The notes under the pieces: generated by a model
What the model was told of the DNA's origin: nothing
Seen by the model: only the letters and a program-made list of their open reading frames with translations
The model's database searches: none
Translations under genes and position numbers: made by a program
Shown: positions 15,736-23,687 of the stretch, piece by piece
How the letters are laid out: each line of letters starts with the position of its first letter
Numbering within the stretch: position 1 is the first letter of the stretch
Assembly: GCA_046484625.1 (NCBI GenBank)
Contig: JAWOIO010000054.1
Location: 1-31,342 of the forward strand
From: DASUAO01 sp046484625
GTDB taxonomy: Bacteria > Actinomycetota > Acidimicrobiia > IMCC26256 > PALSA-555
Reading direction: 5' to 3'
Length of the DNA: 31,342 nt

Positions 15736-17289
15736 GTGCCCGACCAGCGACGCGTGCTCGTGATCTTCGTGGGGCTCATGCTCGGCAACGCGATCGCCGC
15801 CCTCGACACCACGCTCGTCGCGACCGCGCTCCCGACGATCGTGAGCGACCTCGGAGGGCTGCGGGACCTGTCCTGGGTGGCCACCGCGTATCTCCTCACC
15901 GGCATGGCCAGCGGGCCGCTCTACGGGAAGCTCGGCGACCTCTACGGTCGGAAGCGGATCTTCCTCGTCGCGATCCTGATCTTCCTCGTCGCGTCGGTGC
16001 TCTGCGGTCTGGCCGCCTCGATGACCCAGCTCATCGTGTTCCGGGCGCTCCAGGGCCTCGGTGCGGGCGGGCTGATCGCGCTGCCGATGGCGATGGTGGC
16101 AGACCTGGTCCCCGCGCGTGACCTGGGGCGGTGGATCGGCTACTCCGGCTTCGTGTTCGCGATCTCCAGCGTCGCGGGTCCACTCTTCGGGGGGCTGTTC
16201 GCCGAGCACCTCTCGTGGCGGTGGGCGTTCCTCGTGAACATCCCGGTCGGACTCGTCGCGATGGTGATCGTGCAGCGCACCCTCGACCTCCCACCGAAGC
16301 GCACCGAGCACCGCGTCGACTACGTGGGTGCGTCGCTGATCGTCGGCGTGGTGTCCTGCATCGTGTTCCTCACCTCGTGGGGCGGCTCTCGCGAGCCGTG
16401 GGGCTCGCCCGTGATCCTCGGCCTCGGCGGCAGCGCGCTGGCGTTCCTGGTGACGCTGGTCTGGTGGGAGCGGCGCGCGCCCGAGCCGATCCTTCCCGCC
16501 CGGCTGTTCCGCATCTCCGTCGCGCGGGTGTGCCTTGCGCTGAACCTCGCGACCGGGCTCATCTTCTTCGCGGGCCTCTACTTCCTCTCGGCGTTCCTCC
16601 AGTTCGTGAACGGCATCAGCCCCACGGACTCCGGCCTCTACCTGATCCCGTTCATGGGCTCGACGGTCGTCGGGACCGTCCTCGTCGGACGGCTGATCGA
16701 CCGGTCCCATCGCTACCGGCGCTACCCGATCATGGGCCTCGTGCTGGTCCTCGCCGGACTCGGTCTCCTGGTGCGACTCGACGTCGACAGCCCGCCGATG
16801 CAGGTCCTCGTGGGCGCCGCAATCACGGGGTTCGGCCTGGGGCTCGCGATGCAGCCGCTGATCCTCGCGATCCAGAACGCGGTCGAGCCACGCGACCTGG
16901 GCGTGGGCACGTCGATGTCCATGTTCTTCCGCCAGTTCGGCTCTGCGGTCGGCCTCGCGCTGCTCGGCAGCATCCTCAACAGCCGGCTCGCCTTCTGGCT
17001 CCCTCGCCTGACCCCCGAAGGGACGGTGCTCGACGCGTCGAAGATCCGGGGCCGTCCCGAGACGCTGGTCGACCTCGCGCCTGCCGTGCGCGACGGGGTG
17101 GCCGAGTCGTTCGCCCGCTCCCTGCACACGGTGTTCCTCGTGTGCGTGCCGGTGGCGATCGTGGGCCTGGTGCTCACGATCATGCTGCGCGAGCTGCCCC
17201 TGCGCGAGCACGCCGTCCTCGACTCGCCCGGGGACGATCTCGCCGTCGCGTTCGAAGGTGCGGTGCTCGACGTGCCGGAACCGGCATGA
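15736..17289 (+). CDS. MFS drug-efflux transporter, DHA2 (14-TM) type
   Basis: 517 residues with about fourteen hydrophobic segments. The first helix carries the DHA family motif as LDTTLVATALPTIVSDLGG (23-41), and motif A reads GKLGDLYGRKRIF (64-76). Length and motifs place it in the drug:H+ antiporter-2 family, which exports hydrophobic compounds. The GTG at 15736 has GAGGAG close upstream (15726-15731). The likely promoter region contains KstR-like box 2, so expression with steroid catabolism is possible. The luciferase-like gene downstream starts 10 nt after the stop, an operon arrangement. A cargo such as a sterol metabolite is inference only. Confidence 0.92.
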   Translation: MPDQRRVLVIFVGLMLGNAIAALDTTLVATALPTIVSDLGGLRDLSWVATAYLLTGMASGPLYGKLGDLYGRKRIFLVAILIFLVASVLCGLAASMTQLIVFRALQGLGAGGLIALPMAMVADLVPARDLGRWIGYSGFVFAISSVAGPLFGGLFAEHLSWRWAFLVNIPVGLVAMVIVQRTLDLPPKRTEHRVDYVGASLIVGVVSCIVFLTSWGGSREPWGSPVILGLGGSALAFLVTLVWWERRAPEPILPARLFRISVARVCLALNLATGLIFFAGLYFLSAFLQFVNGISPTDSGLYLIPFMGSTVVGTVLVGRLIDRSHRYRRYPIMGLVLVLAGLGLLVRLDVDSPPMQVLVGAAITGFGLGLAMQPLILAIQNAVEPRDLGVGTSMSMFFRQFGSAVGLALLGSILNSRLAFWLPRLTPEGTVLDASKIRGRPETLVDLAPAVRDGVAESFARSLHTVFLVCVPVAIVGLVLTIMLRELPLREHAVLDSPGDDLAVAFEGAVLDVPEPA

Positions 17290-17299
17290 TCGGGGCCGC

Positions 17300-18244
17300 A
17301 TGAAGGTCTCGTTCGGGCTCCCGACGCATCGCCTCGACCGTTTCGACGAGCTGGCGAGTGCCGACGCGATCGCCGAGATCGCGAGGGCCGGGGAGGAGGC
17401 CGGCTTCGACGCGGCGTTCGTGACCGAGCACCCGATCCCCGACGACCGCTGGCTCGCCACCGGTGGTCACCACGCGCTCGACCCGTTCGTCGCCCTCGCG
17501 TTCGCCGCCGCGGCGACCGGGCGCATCCGGCTCCAGACGAACCTGTGCATCCCCGCGTACCGGAACCCGTTCCTGCTCGCCAAGACGGTCGCGACGCTGG
17601 ACGCACTCTCCGGAGGGCGGGTCGTGCTGGGGATCGGCGCGGGCTACCTCGAAGGGGAGTTCGCGGCGCTCGGCGTCGACTTCGACGAACGCAACGACCT
17701 CACCGACGAGGCGATCGACGTCATGCGGGCCGTGTGGACGGGGGAGAGCATGACGCGCGACGGGCGTCACTTCCGCGCCGGGGGGAACACCAGCCTGCCA
17801 CGCCCGGCCCAGGACGGTGGGCCGCCCATCTGGATCGGGGGGAATTCGATGCGCGCGGTGCGCCGGGCCGTGGACCTCGCCGACGGATGGGCCCCGATGC
17901 CGAGCCCCGCGAAGGCCGAGAAGCGTCTGCACACGCCCGCGCTCGCCACGCTCGACGACCTGGCCACGCGGATCGGGCGGGCGCGGGACTACGCGGCGGA
18001 GGTGGAGCGCGCGACGCCACTCGACATCGTGTTCATGCCGCTGGGCCTCGACATGTTCACCAACGCCCCCGTCGAACCCGGGCCCGTCGTGGAGAGCATC
18101 CGCGCGCTGGCGCGGGTCGGCGTGACCTACGTGACCATCAGCGTGCCGGGCGACCGTCGCGACGAGGTGCTGGCGAACCTGGCGACCTTCAAGGACGACA
18201 TCCTCCCGGAGGTCGCAACGCTCAGGCCAACGTCACCGGCGTGA
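17300..18244 (+). CDS. LLM-class oxidoreductase, probably F420-dependent
   Basis: 314-residue luciferase-like protein. MKVSFGLPTH begins strand one, FVTEHPIPDDRW is the cofactor-side loop near 45-56, and GGRVVLGIGAGYLEGEF near 105-121 is characteristic of the F420-dependent group (Rv2161c/TIGR03619-like). These enzymes transfer hydride between F420 and an alcohol, ketone or enone. The ATG at 17300 is preferred over an upstream one because the latter would add residues translated from inside the MFS gene. Its last 23 nt overlap the convergent EthD-like gene. Shares a transcript with the KstR-box MFS gene, judging by the 10-nt gap. Confidence 0.92.
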   Translation: MKVSFGLPTHRLDRFDELASADAIAEIARAGEEAGFDAAFVTEHPIPDDRWLATGGHHALDPFVALAFAAAATGRIRLQTNLCIPAYRNPFLLAKTVATLDALSGGRVVLGIGAGYLEGEFAALGVDFDERNDLTDEAIDVMRAVWTGESMTRDGRHFRAGGNTSLPRPAQDGGPPIWIGGNSMRAVRRAVDLADGWAPMPSPAKAEKRLHTPALATLDDLATRIGRARDYAAEVERATPLDIVFMPLGLDMFTNAPVEPGPVVESIRALARVGVTYVTISVPGDRRDEVLANLATFKDDILPEVATLRPTSPA

Positions 18245-18575
18245 TCTCCTCGAAGATCATCGTCATCACCATCGGGTCGAGCTGGAGGAGATCGGTGTTC
18301 ACCGTGATCTTCCCCTCGGCGAATCCGTTCTGGTTCGCGGCGGCGAAGTCGGCCCAGTCGTCGACCTCGACCTCGTAGAGCGCGAGGTACCGGCGACCCG
18401 CGGCATCGTCGCCGGGCATGACCTGCGTGTCGGCGAGCTTGAAGCGTCGCGCCGACTTCACGCCCGGCAGGGCGAGCACCTCGCGCATGTGGACGTCGTC
18501 GTACCACTGGTTGAACTCGTCGTGGACGTCGTCGCTCGCAGCGTTGGCGAGGGCGAGGAAGATCCCCTTCGGCAT
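18222..18575 (-). CDS. EthD-like / dimeric alpha-beta barrel protein
   Basis: 117 residues. The N-terminal FNQWYDDVHMREVLALPGV (21-39) followed by SARRFKL is the standard Y/F-x-x-WY-x-x-H-x-x-E-V-x-x-x-PG-V pattern of EthD and related ferredoxin-fold dimers. They occur in operons for oxidative breakdown and polyketide cyclisation, with only occasional proven catalysis. The start ATG at 18575 is fixed by AAGGAG 7 nt upstream. It follows the TIGR03617-type oxidoreductase's downstream end in the opposite order, i.e. its start is 35 nt from that gene's stop, same strand, so both are likely on one message. Confidence 0.9.
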   Translation of the reverse strand: MPKGIFLALANAASDDVHDEFNQWYDDVHMREVLALPGVKSARRFKLADTQVMPGDDAAGRRYLALYEVEVDDWADFAAANQNGFAEGKITVNTDLLQLDPMVMTMIFEEITPVTLA

Positions 18576-18610
18576 GTCGTGCTCCTTGTACGTCGGTCTC
18601 GGTCGATTGC

Positions 18611-19618
18611 TCAGTCCGTGAACCCTGTCACGAGCGCCGCGACGGTGTCTCGGCTCGTCTGGTACGGCATGGACAGGCCGACCCGGTCGACCATGCCCTG
18701 GTAGCGCGCCTGGAGCAGCCCGGCGATCTCGCCCGGTGCCCCGGTCACGACGATCGCATCGACGACCTCTTCGGGGATGACGCTCGACAGCTCGTCCCAC
18801 CGACCCTGCTTCGTCATGCGGTTCAGCTCGGTCTGGAGGTCGCCCCACCCGTGCGCGTCGAGCGTGACGCGATACGCGGGCGTCGAGCCGTAGAAGCCGA
18901 GCAGCATCCGGCTCCCGGCCCGCGCGACCTCCATCTCCTCGTCGGTGCTCCCCGTGCACACGATCGCGGTGGCCGAGATCGTGAAGTCGGCGCGATCGCG
19001 GCCCGCCCGCTCGAGTCCTTCTGTCACCGACGGCGCGGCGTGGTCGGTCATGAACAACCCGGTGTGGAACGGGTGCACGAGCAGACCGTCGCCGAACTCG
19101 GCGGCGCACGTGGTCATCTTGGGGCCCAGTGCCGCGACCCACACCGGCGGCGGTCCGTGCGGGTTCGGGCCCGGGTCGAAGAACGGCGTCATCAAGGTGT
19201 GGCGGTAGATCTCGCCGCGGAACGCCAGCGGAGTCCGGTCGTTCCAGGTCGTCTGGATCGCCTTGATCGCCTGGATCATCTCGCGCATCCGGGCGACCGG
19301 GCGGCTCCACGTCATCGAGAAGCGGTGCTCGATGTGTGGGCGGATCTGCGAGCCGAGCCCCAGCACGAACCGGCCGCTCGACGAGCGCTGGAGCCCGTCG
19401 GCCATCTGTGCGAGGTCCATCGGGCTGCGGGCGAACGCCACCGCGATGTTCGTGAACAGCTGGGCACGGGAGGTGTGCTCGGCGGCGAGCTGGAGCGGGA
19501 GGAACGGCTCGTGCGGTCCTTCCGCGGTGTAGAGGCCGTGGAACCCGAGCGCCTCGAGCTCCCGAGCGGTCGCCGCGACGTCGCCAAGTTCGGCACGGAG
19601 GTAGTGGTCGACGAGCAC
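18611..19618 (-). CDS. LLM-class F420-dependent oxidoreductase, TIGR03617-like
   Basis: 335 residues. The N-terminus VDHYLRAELGDVAATARELEALGF and GLYTAEGPHEPFLPLQLAAE near 29-48 are marks of the TIGR03617 subfamily of F420-dependent enzymes (quoted by position; 20-residue limit kept). GRFVLGLGSQIRPHIEHRFSM near 82-102 is the luciferase-like middle motif. Cofactor F420 is expected from subfamily membership, not from a directly visible residue. The GTG start at 19618 is 6 nt downstream of TAGGCT, a leaderless-type -10. It is followed by the EthD-like gene. Reaction and substrate unknown. Confidence 0.92.
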   Translation of the reverse strand: MLVDHYLRAELGDVAATARELEALGFHGLYTAEGPHEPFLPLQLAAEHTSRAQLFTNIAVAFARSPMDLAQMADGLQRSSSGRFVLGLGSQIRPHIEHRFSMTWSRPVARMREMIQAIKAIQTTWNDRTPLAFRGEIYRHTLMTPFFDPGPNPHGPPPVWVAALGPKMTTCAAEFGDGLLVHPFHTGLFMTDHAAPSVTEGLERAGRDRADFTISATAIVCTGSTDEEMEVARAGSRMLLGFYGSTPAYRVTLDAHGWGDLQTELNRMTKQGRWDELSSVIPEEVVDAIVVTGAPGEIAGLLQARYQGMVDRVGLSMPYQTSRDTVAALVTGFTD

Positions 19619-19624
19619 CGGCGG

Positions 19625-19630
19625 AGCCTA
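19625..19630 (-). promoter_or_regulatory. Leaderless -10 box TAGGCT
   Basis: On the minus strand TAGGCT spans 19630 down to 19625 and ends exactly 6 nt before the GTG at 19618, the spacing of leaderless actinobacterial promoters. Its TAG is at the same time the stop codon of the upstream DUF202 gene. Confidence 0.55.
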
Positions 19631-19972
19631 CGCGGCCAACGTCACGACGAGGCCCGCGCATGCGGCGGACAGGGTGCCCAACGACACTGCGAGCAGCTCG
19701 CTCGGCGCACGCGGGGACACGTCGTCGTCTCGGCGGTGCGCGAGTCGCCATCCGAAGATGCCGATGCCCCACCCGATCGCTGCGAGGCCGAGCAACGTGA
19801 ACGCAACAGGGTCGACGGACTCGTAGCCACGACTCCACACCTGGCGGATCATGATGGCCAGCGCGGCCAGAAGCGCGATCGCGCTGCGGGACCAGGCGAG
19901 GTGCGTCCGCTCGGCGAAGAGCCCCGGGGTCTCCTCGGCGATCTCGTCGCCCAGAGCGGGGTCGAAGGTCAT
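19628..19972 (-). CDS. DUF202 membrane protein (first of a pair)
   Basis: 114 residues with three membrane segments, about 29-44, 57-76 and 92-112. The N-terminal A-E-R-T-H-L-A-W-S-R-S (20-30) is the DUF202/YidH-family signature, which places an Arg/Trp-rich motif before the first helix. The function of DUF202 is unknown. A second DUF202 gene lies 13 nt upstream on the same strand; such pairs are common and may form a heteromer. ATG at 19972. Co-transcribed, with the second DUF202 and the FAA hydrolase, is likely from spacing. Confidence 0.88.
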   Translation of the reverse strand: MTFDPALGDEIAEETPGLFAERTHLAWSRSAIALLAALAIMIRQVWSRGYESVDPVAFTLLGLAAIGWGIGIFGWRLAHRRDDDVSPRAPSELLAVSLGTLSAACAGLVVTLAA

Positions 19973-19985
19973 GACACCGCGCGAC

Positions 19986-20339
19986 TCATCCCGCGATCGC
20001 GACGACGGTCGCGATCACCGAGATCACGCCGACCCCGACCGCGAGGATCAGGGTCATGTCGCTCGACGGGAGCGGTTCGCCGAGACGCATGGCGCGCTCG
20101 CTCCGGTACCAGGCCCGGTAGCTGGCCGCTTCGAGCACGGCACCGAGCACGATGAGCGGGATCCCGATGAGGCGCCGCCCGACCTCGATGTCGAACTCCG
20201 GCAGCAGCTGGGTCGCGGCGATGCCCGTGACCACGAGCGCGAGGGACGTCCGGCTCCAGGCGAGGAACGTCCGCTCGTTCGCGAAGGTGAAGCGGACGTC
20301 GGGCTCGCTCCCGATGTCGCGCAGCCGCGAGCGGTTCAC
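19986..20339 (-). CDS. DUF202 membrane protein (second of a pair)
   Basis: 117 residues, three predicted membrane segments (about 31-46, 56-74, 94-116). The signature is A-N-E-R-T-F-L-A-W-S-R-T at 20-31. It differs clearly from its neighbour outside this motif, so the pair is an old duplication or independent acquisition rather than a recent tandem copy. The GTG start at 20339 overlaps the TGA of the FAA hydrolase gene (GTGA, 20336-20339), which suggests coupled translation. Function unknown. Confidence 0.88.
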   Translation of the reverse strand: MNRSRLRDIGSEPDVRFTFANERTFLAWSRTSLALVVTGIAATQLLPEFDIEVGRRLIGIPLIVLGAVLEAASYRAWYRSERAMRLGEPLPSSDMTLILAVGVGVISVIATVVAIAG

Positions 20340-21175
20340 GGCCCCTCCGGCGCGTCGACGACCGGGTTCTCGATCGCGCCGATCCCTTCGATCTCGATCC
20401 GCACCACGTCGCCGGCCCGGAGGAACACCGGCGGTTGGCGAACGAAGCCGACGCCCGACGGCGTGCCGGTCGAGATGAGGTCGCCCGGCACCAGCGTGCA
20501 GGCAGTGGAGAGGGTCTCGATCTGGGATGCGCAGTCGAACACCATCTCGGCGGTCGACTCGTCCTGCATGACCTCACCGTTCAGCAGTGTGCGCAGACGA
20601 AGGTCCTGGGGATCGCCGACCTCGTCGGGGGTGACGACCCACGGGCCGGTGGGGCCGTGGGTGTCGAACGACTTCCCGAGCGTCCAGGTCGGCGACTTGT
20701 ACTGCCAGTCGCGTACGGTCACGTCGTTGATCACGACGAACCCGGCGACGTGCTCCAGGGCCCGATCGGCCGGCACGTTGCGGCACTCGCGGCCGATCAC
20801 GACCCCGAGCTCGCCCTCGTAGTCGACGTCGGAGGAGACCCGCGGGATCACGATGGGGTCGTACGGGCCGGTGATGCACGACACCTGCTTGTTGAAGAAG
20901 ATCGGGAAGGTGGGGGCGTCCCGGCCCGTCTCGCGGATGTGGTCGGCGTAGTTGATGCCGATCGCGAGGAACTTCGACGGGTGGGGGACCGGTGCGAGGA
21001 GGCGCACCGCGGACAGCGGACGACGCACGCGCGCCTTCCGGACGGCGGCCGCGAGCGCGTCGACGCCGTCGGCGATCAGCGCGATGGGCTCGGAAGCGCC
21101 GAGGTCGACGATCTCGTCGCCTTCGACGACCCCGGCCGCGATCGCGCCTGCATGTTCGAACCGGGCGACCCGCAT
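20336..21175 (-). CDS. Fumarylacetoacetate hydrolase family protein
   Basis: 279 residues with the FAH C-terminal fold. Metal ligands are E120 and E122 (DYEGELGVVIG, 118-128) with D151; GINYADHI at 73-80 supplies the catalytic His (H79), and GDLISTGTPSGVG (231-243) is the family signature. Members cleave carbon-carbon bonds of beta-keto acids, hydrate 2-oxo-pent-4-enoate or decarboxylate oxalocrotonate, typically late in ring-cleavage routes. The ATG at 21175 is 6 nt behind a leaderless -10 box. It leads an apparent operon with the two DUF202 genes. Exact reaction unknown; hydratase versus hydrolase cannot be separated here. Confidence 0.93.
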   Translation of the reverse strand: MRVARFEHAGAIAAGVVEGDEIVDLGASEPIALIADGVDALAAAVRKARVRRPLSAVRLLAPVPHPSKFLAIGINYADHIRETGRDAPTFPIFFNKQVSCITGPYDPIVIPRVSSDVDYEGELGVVIGRECRNVPADRALEHVAGFVVINDVTVRDWQYKSPTWTLGKSFDTHGPTGPWVVTPDEVGDPQDLRLRTLLNGEVMQDESTAEMVFDCASQIETLSTACTLVPGDLISTGTPSGVGFVRQPPVFLRAGDVVRIEIEGIGAIENPVVDAPEGP

Positions 21176-21181
21176 GGTCGG

Positions 21182-21187
21182 AGGCTA
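21182..21187 (-). promoter_or_regulatory. Leaderless -10 box TAGCCT
   Basis: TAGCCT reads on the minus strand from 21187 to 21182 and ends 6 nt before the ATG at 21175, as expected for leaderless transcription. No Shine-Dalgarno-like sequence precedes this start. Confidence 0.55.
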
Positions 21188-21195
21188 ACGCCCGT

Positions 21196-22005
21196 CTACC
21201 AGAGCTGGTCGGTGTAGGTGTCGGTCCCGGGGATCGTCGCGAGGAACGGGGAGGCGAACACGATCTCGCCGAGCCCGGCGTCGCGGAAGGAGTTGCCGAG
21301 GCCGGCGAAGCCGGAGTCCCAGACGTCGAGCGGGTTCCCGTCGACGAACGCGATCACCAGCACCCGGTTCGGCGCCTGGGTGTCGGGGACATCTGCGGGT
21401 CGGTCGGCGCGCAGTGGCAGCGGGGTGCCGACGAGCGCGACGTCGGCCGGGCAGGGCAACCCGGCCAGCCAGTCGGTCACCTGCTCTGCGTCGACGTCGT
21501 CGGCCGTCTCGGCGACGAGCGTGACGATGCCCCCGTAGGCGCGGTCGAGCGCGAGCTCCACCGGCATCGAGGAACCGGGCGCGTTCGCCTCACCTGCGTA
21601 CTCGTAGAGCGCGGTGTGGATGTGGTCGCGCGTCTCGAACATCCGGTCGTTGGCGTGCAGCCAGTTCACCTGCTCGACGCCCCACTCGTTCCACTCGTCG
21701 TGATGCCCGTCGAGCACCCAGTAGATCGCGAGGTAGGAGCCCGTCGACGGGTCGGGTGCGATGGGGGAGTCGGCGGGATAGCGCTTGGCCTTGCAGTCGC
21801 GCGTCGCGACGTACCGGGCGCCGGCGAACTGCCACTTGCCGACCATGCACCCGGCGTAGAAGTGGTCGCGCTCGTACCAGCGGTTGTACGCGACCTCATG
21901 GCCCTTGTGCGGCTCGACCATCGTGAAGAGCAGCGAGCCGACCCGGATCTGGCGGTCGTCGCGCGGCACGTCGGGGGTCTGGTATCGCTGCTCGGAAGCC
22001 TTCAT
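21196..22005 (-). CDS. Two-domain EthD-like (dimeric alpha-beta barrel) protein
   Basis: 269 residues, about twice the length of a single EthD-like unit. The first half has VGSLLFTMVEPHKGHEVAYN followed by RWYERDHFYAGCMVG, the WY-x-x-DH pattern of the family; the second half (from about residue 150) repeats a strand-helix order of the same fold with weak similarity. It may be an internal pseudo-dimer. AGGAGA 5 nt before the ATG at 22005 supports the start, which overlaps the TGA of the acyl-CoA ligase gene (ATGA, 22002-22005). Its context with acyl-CoA ligase and FAA hydrolase points to a degradative pathway; no catalytic residue can be named. Confidence 0.85.
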   Translation of the reverse strand: MKASEQRYQTPDVPRDDRQIRVGSLLFTMVEPHKGHEVAYNRWYERDHFYAGCMVGKWQFAGARYVATRDCKAKRYPADSPIAPDPSTGSYLAIYWVLDGHHDEWNEWGVEQVNWLHANDRMFETRDHIHTALYEYAGEANAPGSSMPVELALDRAYGGIVTLVAETADDVDAEQVTDWLAGLPCPADVALVGTPLPLRADRPADVPDTQAPNRVLVIAFVDGNPLDVWDSGFAGLGNSFRDAGLGEIVFASPFLATIPGTDTYTDQLW

Positions 22006-23561
22006 GTCTTCTCCTGGCACGCTCGCTCCTTGCTCGGGACGGGCGCCGCCCGGTCGAGCAGCGCCCGCTTGTCGATCTTCAGCATCGCGGTGGTGGGGAG
22101 CTCGTCGACGAGCACCACCCGGTCCGGCGTCTTGTAGTCGGTGAGTCGCTCCTTGCACCAGGCTCGCAGGGTCGCGGCCTCGAGGTCGCCTCGGTCGGCG
22201 TCGGGCTCCGGGACCACGAACGCCACGCCCACCTCGCCGAGGTCGGCATCGGGCGCGCCGACTACTGCCGCCGCCGCGATCGCGGGGTGCTCGCTCAGCA
22301 CCTTCTCGACCTCGGCGGGGTAGATGTTGTACCCGCCGCGGATGTACATCTCCTTGAGGCGTCCGACGAGGCGCAGGTTGCCGTCGGAGTCGATGAAGCC
22401 GAGGTCGCCGGTGTGGAGCCACCCGTCGGGGTCGATGACGGTCGCGGTGAGCTCCGGGTCGCGCCAGTAGCCGCGCATCATCGCCGGTGAGCGTGAGAGC
22501 ACCTCGCCGACCTCGCCGTCGGGCTGATCGGTGGCGGTGGCCGCATCGACGATCCGGAGCTCGACCTCGGCGGTCGGTCGCCCCACCGTGTGCGCGATCA
22601 CGTCGGGCGGGTCGGTGGCGAGGGTGCTGGTCGTGACCCCGGCCTCCGTGCTCGTGTAGCGCGTGATGACCGGACAGCCGAGCGTGGCGCGCATCCGACG
22701 TACCAGCTCGGGCGGGATCGTCGACGCGCCGATCCCGGCGACCCGCAGTCCCGAGAAGTCGGTGGTGGCGACGTCGGGGTGGTCGAGGACACGCTGCCAC
22801 TGGGTCGGGACGCCCGTGGCCATGGTGATGCGCTCGTCACGGATGAGCCGAAGTGTCTCCTCGGCCGACCACGGCTCGCGGCCGAGGACGATGGTGGTGG
22901 CGTTCGCGAGCTCGTCCCACATGCGGGTCATGTAGCCGACGTGGGGGAAGGGGAGTACGACGAGGCGGCGGTCGCCGGGGCTCGTGAGCTCGCCGACGTT
23001 GCGCGAGATCGCCGCCTGGCGCTCGTGGTCGTAGACCGCGCCCTTGGGCTCGCCGGTGGTGCCGCTCGTCCACACGATGCACGTCGGGTCGGTGGGGTCG
23101 AGGTGGGGGAGACGCCCCGGCGGGTCGGCCTCGAACGCCTCCTTGAGGTCGGTGACCGGGAGGACCTGCCCGGGGTCGACGCCGTCGGGGAGCGTCGCGC
23201 CGTCGCCGAGCACCGTCACCTTCGGCTCGGTGCGGGCGATGATGCTCGACTGCTCGCGAGGGCCGAGGCGCAGGTTGATCGCCGACGTGACCGCGCCCAC
23301 CCGCAGCGCCCCCAGGTAGCAGACCGCGAACTTGGTCGACGACGGGAGCATGAGCACGACCACGTCGCCGCGTTCGACGCCCCGGTCGAGCAGGGTGGAC
23401 GCGAAGCCGTCAGCCGCCCGGTCGAGCCAGGCGTAGCTCGACCGCTTGTCGGCCCGGACGTAGGCGTCCCGGTCGGGGTGCGCGGCAGCCGCGTCGCGCA
23501 GGAGATCGGCGACGAGCCGCGTCCCAGGAGGCCGGGGTGCTGGAGGCCGGGGTGTGGGCAC
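22002..23561 (-). CDS. AMP-forming acyl-CoA ligase (FadD-like)
   Basis: 519 residues of the ANL superfamily. The P-loop-like A3 motif is TSGTTGEPKG (165-174), the A5 region reads RYTSTEAG, the hinge/A8 region RLVGRLKEMYIRGGYNIYPA (20 residues) lies near 375-395, and the C-terminal lysine for adenylation is probably in PTTAMLKIDKRAL. It activates a carboxylic acid to its CoA thioester through an acyl-adenylate. GTG at 23561 is the start; TAGCCT stands 8 nt upstream, a slightly long leaderless spacing. Divergent from the SDR/second ligase operon with a palindromic operator-like site between. A medium-chain, aromatic or steroid-derived acid is possible. Confidence 0.93.
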   Translation of the reverse strand: MPTPRPPAPRPPGTRLVADLLRDAAAAHPDRDAYVRADKRSSYAWLDRAADGFASTLLDRGVERGDVVVLMLPSSTKFAVCYLGALRVGAVTSAINLRLGPREQSSIIARTEPKVTVLGDGATLPDGVDPGQVLPVTDLKEAFEADPPGRLPHLDPTDPTCIVWTSGTTGEPKGAVYDHERQAAISRNVGELTSPGDRRLVVLPFPHVGYMTRMWDELANATTIVLGREPWSAEETLRLIRDERITMATGVPTQWQRVLDHPDVATTDFSGLRVAGIGASTIPPELVRRMRATLGCPVITRYTSTEAGVTTSTLATDPPDVIAHTVGRPTAEVELRIVDAATATDQPDGEVGEVLSRSPAMMRGYWRDPELTATVIDPDGWLHTGDLGFIDSDGNLRLVGRLKEMYIRGGYNIYPAEVEKVLSEHPAIAAAAVVGAPDADLGEVGVAFVVPEPDADRGDLEAATLRAWCKERLTDYKTPDRVVLVDELPTTAMLKIDKRALLDRAAPVPSKERACQEKT

Positions 23562-23611
23562 GGCCGCCGAGGCTACCGGTCGACGAGGGGCCGTCCCGGC
23601 GGTGGTGTCCG

Positions 23612-23630
23612 ATCTGACGGCCCGTTAGAT
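23612..23630. promoter_or_regulatory. 19-bp operator-like palindrome between divergent genes
   Basis: ATCTGACGG-C-CCGTTAGAT: two 9-nt arms around one base, with a single arm mismatch. It stands 50 nt from the minus-strand acyl-CoA ligase start and 57 nt from the plus-strand SDR start, the midpoint of a 126-nt divergent region. The right arm overlaps TAGATT, a TAnnnT-type -10 candidate. Size and symmetry fit a TetR-type repressor site; the regulator is not in the window. Confidence 0.6.
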
Positions 23631-23687
23631 TCGCCGGTCGAGCGATCGGCGTCCCGCCGTTGCCGACCACAGTCGCGAGGGGTACGA

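Noticed and set aside
21184..21198. Third KstR-like site near taacgcccgtcta
   Set aside because: The second half is GTC rather than GTT and the spacing differs by one; it fails the consensus, and TAGCCT there is better explained as a -10 box.
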